A stretch of 64,000 nucleotides of DNA from Proteobacteria bacterium bin106. GTDB taxonomy: Bacteria > Bdellovibrionota_B > Oligoflexia > Oligoflexales > Bin106. A model generated the notes under the pieces. That model saw only the letters and a list, made by a program, of their open reading frames with translations. It was not told where the DNA came from and ran no database searches. The stretch covers positions 1 to 64,000 of the forward strand of contig MPNI01000008.1 in assembly GCA_002238945.1 (NCBI GenBank). The letters run 5' to 3'. Shown in pieces: positions 16,672 to 25,405 of this stretch (position 1 is its first letter; each line of letters opens with the position of its first letter). The position numbers were made by a program, and so were the translations under genes.

Positions 16672-17448
16672 GTGTTTTATGAGAAAAAATATCGAAGTCA
16701 GCAATTATGTTTTAGTGTCTTGTTGTACTTGGTAATGGGGGGTTTTTTGTCTTTTGGAACAGTCGCTTTAGGTCAGAGTTTAGATAAAGATAAGAAGTCA
16801 TCTGTTTTGTCTACTGAGAAAAAATCTAGTGAGCAAAAATCATCTAAAAATCCTTCTTATTTTTCCTTGGATTTCAATGGTATGGTAGGTGTGAGTTCTA
16901 CGGAACCTATTCTTTTAAAAATGTTAAAAGTAAAAGAAGGAAAAAAAGATCCTTTTGATGGTTATGAAGAGAAAGAAGACTTTCCTTTAAGAGCTAGTGT
17001 TGAACTAGGGTATAATCAAGGCTTTAAAGGGTTTACGTTATCTGGTAGTGGTGTGTTTTTTGCTCATCAATATAAAATTCTTTTGAGGAGTAACCTAAAG
17101 AAGTATCAAAAGGTTATGCCCACAGGTTTTGGTGGCAAATTGGGTGGTAGAGTGAATGTAACCGACAATTTTGCTTTGGGCCTTAATGGGACGTTTAATG
17201 TTTTTGTAAAGCTGTTTGGTGATAAAACCTATAGTGGTAAGTATATGGGTGCTGAGCTTGTTTCGTCTGCAAAAGTGGCTCAAAGATTGTATGTGAAGTT
17301 TGCCGCTGGTATGAATTTCTGGCAATCCTGGACATTCTTAGACTTAATGGCTGCTATCGTTAAGAGGGATGAAAATGAAGTTTTTCCTTTTGTGCCTAAG
17401 TATTATGCGCTTTTAGGTTTTCATTTGAATGTATTTCAAGTGTCATAA
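16672..17448 (+). CDS. Outer-membrane beta-barrel protein, paralog 3
   Basis: The likely start is the GTG at 16672, preceded by GGAG with 8 nt spacing. The signal peptide (LLYLVMGGFLSFGTVALGQ) ends at the same VALGQ site as in paralog 2, followed by a Lys/Ser linker and a barrel beginning KNPSYFSLDFNGMVGVSSTEP. The strand blocks TGFGGKLGGRVNVTDNFALG, LNGTFNVFVKLFG and ELVSSAKVAQR are identical or nearly identical to paralog 2, whereas the loops differ. It ends YALLGFHLNVFQVS. It has its own terminator. The high nucleotide identity in the strands compared with the first 25 residues, which are unrelated to paralog 2, indicates a mosaic history. Confidence 0.82.
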   Translation: MFYEKKYRSQQLCFSVLLYLVMGGFLSFGTVALGQSLDKDKKSSVLSTEKKSSEQKSSKNPSYFSLDFNGMVGVSSTEPILLKMLKVKEGKKDPFDGYEEKEDFPLRASVELGYNQGFKGFTLSGSGVFFAHQYKILLRSNLKKYQKVMPTGFGGKLGGRVNVTDNFALGLNGTFNVFVKLFGDKTYSGKYMGAELVSSAKVAQRLYVKFAAGMNFWQSWTFLDLMAAIVKRDENEVFPFVPKYYALLGFHLNVFQVS

Positions 17449-17497
17449 ACAATAAGTATACAAAAATTTGATAGACAGTCAAAAAAATACATATGAT

Positions 17498-17535
17498 CTT
17501 AAAGAATCATCCTTGTGGGTGTCTTTAAGCTTTAT
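17498..17535 (+). terminator. Rho-independent terminator of paralog 3
   Basis: CTTAAAGA (17498-17505) pairs with TCTTTAAG (17522-17529), with an inner CATCC/GGGTG stem containing one G-U pair and a TTGT loop, followed by a T-rich tail. Confidence 0.75.
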
Positions 17536-17701
17536 TATCATCTTGTGTATGGTTTTAATGTGTGCTTAAAAATAAATGGTCACTGTTTGGAAAGCTGGAT
17601 TTGAAAATTCAGTGATGCTTTATGACTAACTATGGGTTGTGATAGAGATTCATTTGATTTCATGTAGTCTTCTTCTCCTCTATTTCATATTTTATGAAAA
17701 G

Positions 17702-18871
17702 TTAGATGTGATTTTGGCGCCATCTTTTTTCTTTTTTTAAAAGCTCATATTCACGTTTTCCATGTCCTTCAAGAGAAGCATTTTCTTGAGCTCTTCTTAG
17801 TAAATAAGGAAGCATAGAGTCATAGGGGCCATAAGGGATATATTTTGTTACCGGGTAGTTTTTTTGAGCAAGATAAAAAGAGATATGATCACCCATGCCT
17901 AAAAGTTGGGAAAAACATAGTTGAGAGTCTTTTGTTTCTACGTTATGGTTTTGAAAAAAAGGTAGTGCTTTTTCAATGGATTTTTCATTGTGAGTTGCAA
18001 TATAGGTAAAAATAGTGTTTGGTTGTTGTAAGCAAAAAGCTAGTGCTGCATCATAGGCAGTGTCGGTTTCTTTTTTGGTTTCAAACAATGGAGATGGGTA
18101 GTTGTGTTTTTTTGCCCGGTGTCTTTCTTTATCTAAATAGGCTCCACGCACTAACTTTATGGCTAGGATTCTTTTTTCTTGAACACATTTTTGATGTAAT
18201 TTTTTTAAGTAATGGAGGCGATCATAGCGGTACATTTGAAGGGTGTGATAGACAGTGGCTGTAGTGCTAGTATTATAGTTAAGCATGAGCTTTTCTACAA
18301 GATCATCAATGGCATCCTGGATCCAACTTTCTTCAGCGTCTATTAAAACCTTGACGCCTTTTTTTTGTGCTGCAAGACAGAGCTGATGAACCTTAGAACA
18401 CATAGTCTTATAGTGTTTTTTTTCTGAAGGTAAAAGAGAAGAATCTTGTGAACTTACCTTCATCAGGACATCTTTGGGACAAAGGGCGGTGATTTTTAAG
18501 ACGCAAAATGGAATATGACCTGGTTTTGATGCGCAAAACTGAATGAGATCATAAAGATGACGTAACGTCATAGAGTTGTTGGTCTTAGAAGTATCTTCTG
18601 TACAGTAATCCAAAGTTAAACGTATATTTCTTTGACGTAGATCCTGAGTGCTTTGCCATGCTTTTTCTAAGGTTGCTGCTCCATAAAACCGTTTTAGAGT
18701 GAGAGTCAATAAGGGCAAAAAAAGGCGCGGTAACATCAGCATAATAGGAATAAAAAACGTTAAAGTATTGCTGAGTCCGATGTGGAAAATCCAAAAAAAG
18801 AGCAGACGTCCTTTGAGCTGACGAGAGCTTAAATGAGAAAAACCTATCCTGCTGCGATCAAAGACACTCAT
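17702..18871 (-). CDS. Proline dehydrogenase (monofunctional, eukaryote-like)
   Basis: This FAD-dependent TIM-barrel enzyme oxidises L-proline to pyrroline-5-carboxylate and passes electrons to quinones at the inner membrane. Diagnostic stretches are LIDAEESW, KLVRGAYLDKER, QLLGMGDHISFYLAQ and the C-terminal YGPYDSMLPYLLRRAQEN. A hydrophobic N-terminal segment (residues 28-57) could attach it to the membrane. The length of 389 is normal for the single-function form rather than the long PutA fusion. It is divergent from the P5C dehydrogenase gene at 19138, with about 270 bp between them, so the two steps of proline to glutamate oxidation are encoded side by side and could share a control region. 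Confidence 0.93.
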   Translation of the reverse strand: MSVFDRSRIGFSHLSSRQLKGRLLFFWIFHIGLSNTLTFFIPIMLMLPRLFLPLLTLTLKRFYGAATLEKAWQSTQDLRQRNIRLTLDYCTEDTSKTNNSMTLRHLYDLIQFCASKPGHIPFCVLKITALCPKDVLMKVSSQDSSLLPSEKKHYKTMCSKVHQLCLAAQKKGVKVLIDAEESWIQDAIDDLVEKLMLNYNTSTTATVYHTLQMYRYDRLHYLKKLHQKCVQEKRILAIKLVRGAYLDKERHRAKKHNYPSPLFETKKETDTAYDAALAFCLQQPNTIFTYIATHNEKSIEKALPFFQNHNVETKDSQLCFSQLLGMGDHISFYLAQKNYPVTKYIPYGPYDSMLPYLLRRAQENASLEGHGKREYELLKKEKRWRQNHI

Positions 18872-19137
18872 GGTATGCTGCTTTCTTACTTTGGTACGTG
18901 TGTGTCTTGCTAAGAAGCTCTTATTAAGAAGCTAGAGCTAAGAGTACTATAAGAGTACTAAGAGTAATGTTTTGTAGCATGATTTTAGGATAAAAACTAG
19001 CTTTGGCTACAATGAGTAGTAGCATACCAACGTATCATCAGCTTTGACGTTCTTGGTCAGCATGATAGAGTGATGTGCTGAGAGATACATCGTGGGGATT
19101 TTGGTTTAAAGACCTTAGTTTTTAAGAGAGGTAAAAG

Positions 19138-20763
19138 ATGACAACCACAGCTTTTTCTGTACCATCTCCTTGGAATGAACCAGTGCAATCCTATGAAAAA
19201 GGATCGGTGGTTGAAGAGAAACTTTCTTCAGAGCTGAAAGCTAGAAGGGATAAAGTACAGGAGATACCTATCGTCATTGATGGCGAGCATATTTATGCTG
19301 GAGAAGTGGAAGATATTGTGTTGCCTCATGATCATAAAAAAGTGGCAGCGCGCAGCCATAAGGTGACATCAGCTTTGATGCAACGTGCCATTGAATCAAG
19401 TTCTAAGCCTCAGAGTGTGTGGTCACAGCTACCACAAAGGGAACGGTGTGCTGTTTTTTTAAGAGCTGCTCGTCGAATGAGCACCATTGATCGCTATAAA
19501 GTCTTAGCTTCAACCATGTTGTTTCAGAATAAAACAGTGGAGCAGGCCGAATTAGATGCAGCTTGTGAGGCTATAGATTTTTTAAGATACCAAGCTTATT
19601 TTGCGCAGAAAGTATGTGCTCTTGCTCCTGAGACATCTGCCAAAGGGGAGTGGAACTCTATGGAGGCTCGTCCATTAGAGGGATTTGTCTTAGCATTAGC
19701 ACCTTTTAATTTTACAGCTATTTCTATGAATTTAGCAGTGGCACCTGCTTTGATGGGGTGTTCTGTGATCTGGAAGCCATCCTTGGAAGCGTTACCAGCT
19801 TCTTATGAGTGTTTGAAGATCTTTGAAGAGTCTGGGCTTCCTCCTGGGGTGATAAATATGGTCAGTGGTGATCCACAGATGATTGGCAATTTTGCTTTTA
19901 AGAGTTCTAAGCTGAGTGGTGTTCATTTTACGGGTTCTACTGCGACCTTTCGTCATATATGGAAAAGTGTAGGAGAACGTATATCTTCTTATGACAGTTA
20001 TCCTCGTCTTGTGGGTGAAACAGGGGGTAAGGGGTTTGTTTTTGTACATCCTTCTGCAGATACCCAGGCTGTTATCAGCTCTTTGGTGCGTGGTGCTTTT
20101 GAATATCAAGGACAAAAGTGTTCTGCGGCATCACGAGCATATATTCCTCAAAGTTTGTGGAAGGTGATCAAAGAACCTTTGCTTTCTCTTACGTCTTCTT
20201 TGAAGATGGGAGCACCCGATGACAGAGATACTTTTGTGGCTGCTTTAATCAATCACAAAGCTTGGAACAAGGTGAAAGGTTATCTTGACTTAGCTCATAC
20301 TCAAGATGAATATGAGGTTTTATGTGGAGGCAAAGGCGATGACTCAGAAGGGTATTTTATTCAGCCAACGGTGGTGCAGTCACTGCATCCTAATAGTCAA
20401 TTGATGAGCGAAGAGATTTTTGGTCCTGTGCTCACTGTGTACGTTTATGCCGACGATACTCTTTGGGATGTGGTGCGGCAGTGTGAAAAAACATCTCCTT
20501 ATGGACTGAGTGGAGCTATTTTTGCTCGTGATCGGGTTGCGGTATATAACCTCAGTCGCATTTTACGTAACTCTGCTGGTAATCTTTATATTAACGTTAA
20601 GCCCACAGGAGCTGTGGTAGGGCAACAGCCTTTTGGTGGTAGTCGTGCTTCAGGAACCAATGATAAAGCAGGCTCTCATCTATTGTTGCAAAGGTGGGTG
20701 AACTATCGCACCATCAAAGAGGTTTTTTGTTTAGAAGATAAGTTTCTCTTTCCAGACTCATAG
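19138..20763 (+). CDS. 1-pyrroline-5-carboxylate (glutamate-semialdehyde) dehydrogenase
   Basis: This NAD-dependent aldehyde dehydrogenase converts glutamate-5-semialdehyde to glutamate, the second step of proline catabolism. The sequence resembles the mitochondrial ALDH4A1 type, with an N-terminal extension (PWNEPVQSYEKGS), the NAD-binding LALAPFNFTAISMNLAVAPA, the conserved GETGGKG, the active-site Cys328 in EYQGQKCSAASRAY, and EEIFGPVLTVYVY. The C-terminus has PFGGSRASGTNDKAGS. The length of 541 matches that group. The ATG at 19138 is preceded by AGAGAGGTAAAAG, a good ribosome binding site. It is divergent from the proline dehydrogenase gene, confirming the pathway. Confidence 0.95.
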   Translation: MTTTAFSVPSPWNEPVQSYEKGSVVEEKLSSELKARRDKVQEIPIVIDGEHIYAGEVEDIVLPHDHKKVAARSHKVTSALMQRAIESSSKPQSVWSQLPQRERCAVFLRAARRMSTIDRYKVLASTMLFQNKTVEQAELDAACEAIDFLRYQAYFAQKVCALAPETSAKGEWNSMEARPLEGFVLALAPFNFTAISMNLAVAPALMGCSVIWKPSLEALPASYECLKIFEESGLPPGVINMVSGDPQMIGNFAFKSSKLSGVHFTGSTATFRHIWKSVGERISSYDSYPRLVGETGGKGFVFVHPSADTQAVISSLVRGAFEYQGQKCSAASRAYIPQSLWKVIKEPLLSLTSSLKMGAPDDRDTFVAALINHKAWNKVKGYLDLAHTQDEYEVLCGGKGDDSEGYFIQPTVVQSLHPNSQLMSEEIFGPVLTVYVYADDTLWDVVRQCEKTSPYGLSGAIFARDRVAVYNLSRILRNSAGNLYINVKPTGAVVGQQPFGGSRASGTNDKAGSHLLLQRWVNYRTIKEVFCLEDKFLFPDS

Positions 20764-20796
20764 CTTCTTAGTACCGATGGTGCTTGTTACTTGCTC

Positions 20797-20922
20797 TTAG
20801 GGAGGAAAATCAAAGCCATTAGAGTCTGTCTTATAAGCTGCAGCACCCACATCGCATACTCCTGGTTTGCAGCTTATTTCCTCATTTGTAGTCATAATGA
20901 AAGCCGTAATACGCTTAGTCAT
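20797..20922 (-). CDS. Small 41-residue reading frame with CDVGA motif
   Basis: On the minus strand an ATG at 20922 opens a 41-codon frame ending at TAA (20797-20799). The product contains CKPGVCDVGAAAY. A C-terminal CDIGAxE-like motif is common at the end of bacterial parallel beta-helix surface proteins, so this could be the tail fragment of a lost gene, or chance. It lies in the 222-bp gap between two converging genes and has no visible ribosome binding site. Confidence 0.25.
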   Translation of the reverse strand: MTKRITAFIMTTNEEISCKPGVCDVGAAAYKTDSNGFDFPP

Positions 20923-20985
20923 AATTCAGCCTAGATGTTTTTAACAACAATACGTGCTAGTTTAGAAATATTTTTTTTATTATTA

Positions 20986-21753
20986 TTATATGTTTTCTTC
21001 TGGAATCCAGTGGAAGGCCCAGCCATAAGATGTGGCAAAAGAATGACGTGGTGTTTTGTTTTTATGGCGATTGTTGAGAAAGCAGATACGGATATGGGGG
21101 CGGTGTAGGCCGAGGTATTCTTTCCAGGCAATTTTGGTGCAGGTGTTTTGGCTTTGAGGTATGTGAGCAATGGTGATGTGGCGTCCTTTATGTTTGAGAT
21201 AGAGCACTTCTTTAGAAGGTTTTGCTTTGTAGTAAGTGGTATGATATTTCCACTCTTGTGGCAGCCCTTCTTTAAGAAAGCAGGCGAATTCTTGTGCTGT
21301 TATACCTAGAGACATAGATGATAAAGCGAGTATTTCGTCATCATCTAAGGTGTTGTGGTAGTTGTCTTTTAAAGTGATGTTTTTTTGTTTGCTTAATGAT
21401 GTGAGCTTTCCTGAAAAATGGGCTTTATGTTTACTGGCTTTGAGTTCTATAACTACTGCTCCTACAGGGTTACTTACTTGGAGGTGTAATCGATATTTTT
21501 TATACACCCAATCCAGTGCAAGATTTGGCAGAGGGGAATGCTTGTCAGGATAAAATATAAAATCTCCTCCGCCATCCCAGATAGGTGTTTTGGTGGCTGT
21601 GGAACAACGGGAAAAAACTTTAGCCATATGGAGTGATGGGAAGTCTTCTTGCCATGAAAGTTCCTGGCTATGTTGTGGAATGTGTAAGCATGCAGGAAGG
21701 AGCGTCCATAGAGCCACAGTGAGGGTTTTGGTGATGAATGTTTTGTGGTACAC
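20986..21753 (-). CDS. Putative lipoprotein, LolB-like
   Basis: The N-terminus is a lipoprotein signal (LTVALWTLLPAC) with lipobox LPAC. The mature part has the layout of LolB/DUF4292-type lipoproteins that bind lipids in a half barrel: a strand with YRLHLQVSNPVGAVVIELKAS, then HFSGKLTS, then a helix-containing region (LGITAQEFACFLKEGLP), and further strands (VLYLKHKGRHITIAHI). LolB inserts lipoproteins into the outer membrane. It begins 3 bp after the stop of the TPR gene, so the two are an operon; a TPR protein followed by a LolB-like gene is a known arrangement in deltaproteobacteria. The similarity is weak and the LolB assignment is tentative. Confidence 0.6.
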   Translation of the reverse strand: MYHKTFITKTLTVALWTLLPACLHIPQHSQELSWQEDFPSLHMAKVFSRCSTATKTPIWDGGGDFIFYPDKHSPLPNLALDWVYKKYRLHLQVSNPVGAVVIELKASKHKAHFSGKLTSLSKQKNITLKDNYHNTLDDDEILALSSMSLGITAQEFACFLKEGLPQEWKYHTTYYKAKPSKEVLYLKHKGRHITIAHIPQSQNTCTKIAWKEYLGLHRPHIRICFLNNRHKNKTPRHSFATSYGWAFHWIPEENI

Positions 21754-21756
21754 AGG

Positions 21757-23754
21757 TTATTTGTTTGGAAGTGGAAGGTAAAGAGCGGTGGTTTTTGTGT
21801 CGGATTCTTCTGTTTGGGAACATTGGTTGGTGATACGTTTTTGTAAGTCAGTAATACGGGTGTTATCAGCTGATGAGACATGACGTGTGGTAGCTAAAGA
21901 GATAAAATGTCGGGCTTTAGAGCAGTGTTTTTTTTGTAAGTAAAGGGCTGCTAAATGTCCTTCTATAACGCCGTCTTGTGGAGTTAGAGAGTTAGCTTTT
22001 AAGAGATACACTTCGGCTTGATCCCACTTCTCTTGTTGATAATACACCCAACCTAGGCTGTCGAGGTAAGCAGCTTGATTGCCAGCGATGGTGATGGCTT
22101 TTTGGATCAGTGATTCTGCATCAGATAGGTTAATGCCGCGTTCAGCGTAAAAATAGCCAAGAAAATTCAAAGCTTCATGATGACGAGGAAAAAGGGAGAT
22201 GAGTTTTTTCAGGGATGTTTGTACTTTGTCTTCTTCTTTAAGATCATAGTACAGATAACTGGCAAGAATCATGAATTGAGCTGAGTTGGGGAAATCCTGT
22301 TGTGCTCGGTAAGTGATAGCAAGGGCTGGGTGGTAAAGTTTTGCACTTTGGTACCATAAAATAGCATGCAAGAGGTGTTCGGGTGGTAAGGTGGGATTTT
22401 GTAGGAGTTTTTCTATATATAAGAGACCTTGGTCGGTTTTTTTGAGATCAGCGGCAAACTGTGAGGCAAGGATAAGTCCTGAGGCTGCAAGACGGGAATG
22501 GGAGGGCAAACGAGATAAGATATTCATAGCTTTATTCAGTCCCTCAGGTGTTTGGACAAATCCCCAGGCTAGTCCTTTCAAGTACTCTATTTCCACATCT
22601 TTGCTATCTTCTCTGTGGCGTTGTTGTATGGCTTCAGCAAGCTCGATAGCTTCTTTGGGACGTTTTTGGTGGAGACGTATCCAAATCTTTTGTTTTTCTA
22701 TGGCAAGAAGATGTGGCAAAGAATGTGTTTGGGTGAGTCGATCAAGGGTGGTGTAGGCATCTTCAATGCCTAAGAGTTTTTCATAAATAGCGAGGACTTC
22801 AGAGATGTTTTTCATCTCAGGGTCCATATGTTGATGGACTTTGGTGTAGTAGTGGAGAGCTTCTTGATGGTGGTGGAGTTTGGCTAAAACATAGGCATGA
22901 ATGACCATGATATGAAGGTTGCGAGGATGGTAAATAAGGGCGCGTTGAGAGTCTTTGTAAGCTTTTTGAAAGTGTTTTTGAACAATGTTGGTGCGTAGTA
23001 AATACAGCCAAGAAGCTAGCGAGCTAGGTAGGTTTTCGCTGAATTGTTGGGCTATGGCTTGAGCTTTTTTGTAATCTTTTTTTGCCATGAGAATATTGAT
23101 CAGATGAAGATAAGCTTCCCCAGCGGTGGCTGAAAGATGTAGTGCTTTTTGAAAAGATTGTTGGGCTGCTTCATGATCATGATGGCCAAGGAGCATTTTG
23201 CCGCGTAATACTTTCAGTTCTGCAGAACGTGGATAGAGCAATACAAGTTTATGGATGTCTTTCAGTGCTTGGACTTGATCTGTTCCTGTGATCATGCGCA
23301 TAGCTATCATCTGTGCCCCTAAGAAAGCATTGGGTGCGAGGTTATAGGCGTTGTTGTACTCCTCGCTTGCTTCGCGGTAGCGTGCAGCCAGTTGTAGCAT
23401 TTTGCCTTTAAGTGCATAAAAATAAGCTGAATGCAGATGCTCGTTGTTTGTTATGGAGTCTGTTATGGGATCAGCTAGTTGATCAGCAGAAAGCTCTGGT
23501 ACTCCACCGCTGTAACCTTCCACATCATTTTCTAGGGAGGTAAGAGGCTCTATGGTGTTTTCTTGTTCTTGTGGTGATTGTGTAAGATGTTCTTCAACAG
23601 GTGTTTTTATGCCCATCACACAAGCTGTGTTTGTGATAAGAGTGATGATGATGCTAGTTAGACTAGCTGAGAAATGAGCTGAGAAATGAGCTGATACATT
23701 AACCGAAGTGATGAGGTATGTGATGTAAGGAAAGTTCACTGATGGTGCTCGCAA
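21757..23754 (-). CDS. Tetratricopeptide repeat protein
   Basis: A hydrophobic N-terminal segment (SLTSIIITLITNTAC) may act as signal peptide or lipoprotein signal. It is preceded by a short tandem duplication (SAHFSAHFSA). From about residue 108 onward the protein consists of TPR units: AYFYALKGKMLQLAARYREA, PNAFLGAQ, AELKVLRGKMLLG, and near the C-terminus DSLGWVYYQQEKWDQAEVYL and GHLAALYLQKKH. Such proteins are periplasmic or membrane-attached scaffolds. It is co-transcribed with the LolB-like gene 3 bp downstream, so a role in outer membrane or lipoprotein assembly is plausible but unproven. The 665-residue length fits 12-15 repeats. Confidence 0.85.
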   Translation of the reverse strand: MRAPSVNFPYITYLITSVNVSAHFSAHFSASLTSIIITLITNTACVMGIKTPVEEHLTQSPQEQENTIEPLTSLENDVEGYSGGVPELSADQLADPITDSITNNEHLHSAYFYALKGKMLQLAARYREASEEYNNAYNLAPNAFLGAQMIAMRMITGTDQVQALKDIHKLVLLYPRSAELKVLRGKMLLGHHDHEAAQQSFQKALHLSATAGEAYLHLINILMAKKDYKKAQAIAQQFSENLPSSLASWLYLLRTNIVQKHFQKAYKDSQRALIYHPRNLHIMVIHAYVLAKLHHHQEALHYYTKVHQHMDPEMKNISEVLAIYEKLLGIEDAYTTLDRLTQTHSLPHLLAIEKQKIWIRLHQKRPKEAIELAEAIQQRHREDSKDVEIEYLKGLAWGFVQTPEGLNKAMNILSRLPSHSRLAASGLILASQFAADLKKTDQGLLYIEKLLQNPTLPPEHLLHAILWYQSAKLYHPALAITYRAQQDFPNSAQFMILASYLYYDLKEEDKVQTSLKKLISLFPRHHEALNFLGYFYAERGINLSDAESLIQKAITIAGNQAAYLDSLGWVYYQQEKWDQAEVYLLKANSLTPQDGVIEGHLAALYLQKKHCSKARHFISLATTRHVSSADNTRITDLQKRITNQCSQTEESDTKTTALYLPLPNK

Positions 23755-23919
23755 TGTAGGTGAGTGCTGTGTGAGATAAAAATCATGTATATGCAGAGAT
23801 ATCTTGTTATATACTTGTTATATACTAGCCAGATTATAGAGGTTTACGCGCGTGTGTTTTCATGGCCTCTTTATTTATTATACATACAAAATACATACAC
23901 ATTTTTGCTTGGAGGTGAT

Positions 23920-25329
23920 ATGCAACAGGAGGCTAAAGCAGTGCTTTCTTGTACGGGTGATCATGATTATAAGGTTGCTGATATATCGTTAGCTCAGTTG
24001 GGGGCTTTAGATGTAGCCTTAGCAGAGCATGATATGCCAGCATTGATGGCACTTAGAGCACATTATGCTCCATTGCAGCCTTTAGCGGGTGCTAAAATTG
24101 TGGGTTGTTTGCACATGACAGTACAGACAGCGGTGTTAATGGAAACATTGATAGCTCTTGGAGCGCAATTGCGTTGGTCTTCATGTAATGTGTTTTCTAC
24201 TCAAGATCATGCAGCAGCTTATATGGCTAGCAAAGGGGTTGCGGTATATGCCTGGAAGGGCCAAACCTCTGAGGAAGGTGAGTGGTGTATTCATCAAACA
24301 CTTCATAACCCTCTTGTACATAACAACAAAGAAGAGCTGTGGGACGCTAATCTCTTGCTTGATGATGGTGGTGATCTTACAGAGATTGTTCATAAAGATT
24401 ATCCACAATTACTAGATAAACTTCATGGAGTCAGTGAAGAAACCACCACAGGTGTGGTGAGACTGGTTAAGCTTCTTCAAAATGACCAGTTACGTATTCC
24501 AGCCATAGATGTTAATGCTTCGGTGAGTAAATCAAAAAATGATAACAAATATGGTTGTAGGCATTCTCTCAACGATGCTGTTAAACGAGGTACAGATCGC
24601 CTACTGGCAGGTATGAAAGCATTGGTGATAGGTTATGGCGATGTGGGAAAGGGATCAGCACAATCATTACGTGGTGAGGGGATGATTGTGAAGGTTTCAG
24701 AGGTGGATCCCATTTGTGCCATGCAAGCTTGTATGGATGGTTTTGAGGTGGTATCTCCTTTTAAAGAAGGTGTGAATGATGGTACTTCGGAGTGTTTGCA
24801 AAAGGATATGTTGGCTTCCATCGATTTGTTGGTGACAGCAACAGGCAATTATCATGTGTGTAATGGTCCGATGCTTGCTGCTTTAAAATCAGGTGCTTGT
24901 GTGTGTAATATTGGTCATTTTGATAATGAGATCGATACGCAGTATCTTAGAAAGCAATACCAGTGGCAGGAGATCAAACCTCAGGTGCATCGCTTGCAAC
25001 GCTCAGATGATCCTAAGGATTTCTTGTTATTATTATCAGAAGGACGTTTGGTTAATCTTGGCAATGCCACTGGGCATCCCAGTCGTGTGATGGATGGCTC
25101 TTTTGCCAATCAGGTGCTTGCTCAGATACATCTTTATAAGCAAGCTTGGGCAGATCATAAAACCACCAAACCGCGGATTGATGTTTTGCCTAAGTCTTTA
25201 GATGAGCAAGTAGCACGGTATATGGTGAGTGGTTTTGGTGGGCAGATCACTCGTCTTACCAGCAAGCAAGCTGAGTATATTGGGGTCAGTGAATCAGGTC
25301 CGTTTAAAAGTGAAAGTTACCGTTACTAG
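23920..25329 (+). CDS. ahcY: S-adenosylhomocysteinase
   Basis: This NAD-dependent cytosolic enzyme hydrolyses S-adenosylhomocysteine to adenosine and homocysteine and so recycles the product of methyltransferases. The ATG at 23920 is chosen because GGAGGTG lies 5-9 nt before it and [11 protein letters not shown] follows at the family position. The frame is open for a further 52 codons upstream, but that part is unrelated to the family. Conserved elements are [38 protein letters not shown], the NAD-binding [15 protein letters not shown], and [17 protein letters not shown]. The C-terminus ends with the family-typical Tyr-Arg-Tyr. It is followed by a perfect hairpin and trhO. At 469 residues the length is normal. 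Confidence 0.97.
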   Translation: MQQEAKAVLSCTGDHDYKVADISLAQLGALDVALAEHDMPALMALRAHYAPLQPLAGAKIVGCLHMTVQTAVLMETLIALGAQLRWSSCNVFSTQDHAAAYMASKGVAVYAWKGQTSEEGEWCIHQTLHNPLVHNNKEELWDANLLLDDGGDLTEIVHKDYPQLLDKLHGVSEETTTGVVRLVKLLQNDQLRIPAIDVNASVSKSKNDNKYGCRHSLNDAVKRGTDRLLAGMKALVIGYGDVGKGSAQSLRGEGMIVKVSEVDPICAMQACMDGFEVVSPFKEGVNDGTSECLQKDMLASIDLLVTATGNYHVCNGPMLAALKSGACVCNIGHFDNEIDTQYLRKQYQWQEIKPQVHRLQRSDDPKDFLLLLSEGRLVNLGNATGHPSRVMDGSFANQVLAQIHLYKQAWADHKTTKPRIDVLPKSLDEQVARYMVSGFGGQITRLTSKQAEYIGVSESGPFKSESYRY

Positions 25330-25330
25330 G

Positions 25331-25362
25331 TTATCTCATCATGATCATAAGTGATGAGATAA
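25331..25362 (+). terminator. Perfect 11-bp hairpin after ahcY
   Basis: TTATCTCATCA (25331-25341) and TGATGAGATAA (25352-25362) flank a 10-nt loop, starting 2 bp after the ahcY stop. There is no T-tract, so it may stabilise the 3' end or attenuate transcription into trhO instead of terminating fully. Confidence 0.5.
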
Positions 25363-25405
25363 GCACGTAAGAGTTATTGCTGAGGTTATGGTTGAGAGGG
25401 TGGTT

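Noticed and set aside
23764-23919. N-terminal extension or S-adenosylhomocysteine riboswitch upstream of ahcY
   Set aside because: The frame is open, but the strong GGAGGTG site and the family N-terminus place the start at 23920. I could not recognise the SAH riboswitch core.
24181-24408. Minus-strand frame inside ahcY
   Set aside because: It is antisense to a clearly conserved enzyme and has no supporting signal. The same applies to the other antisense frames inside recognised genes.
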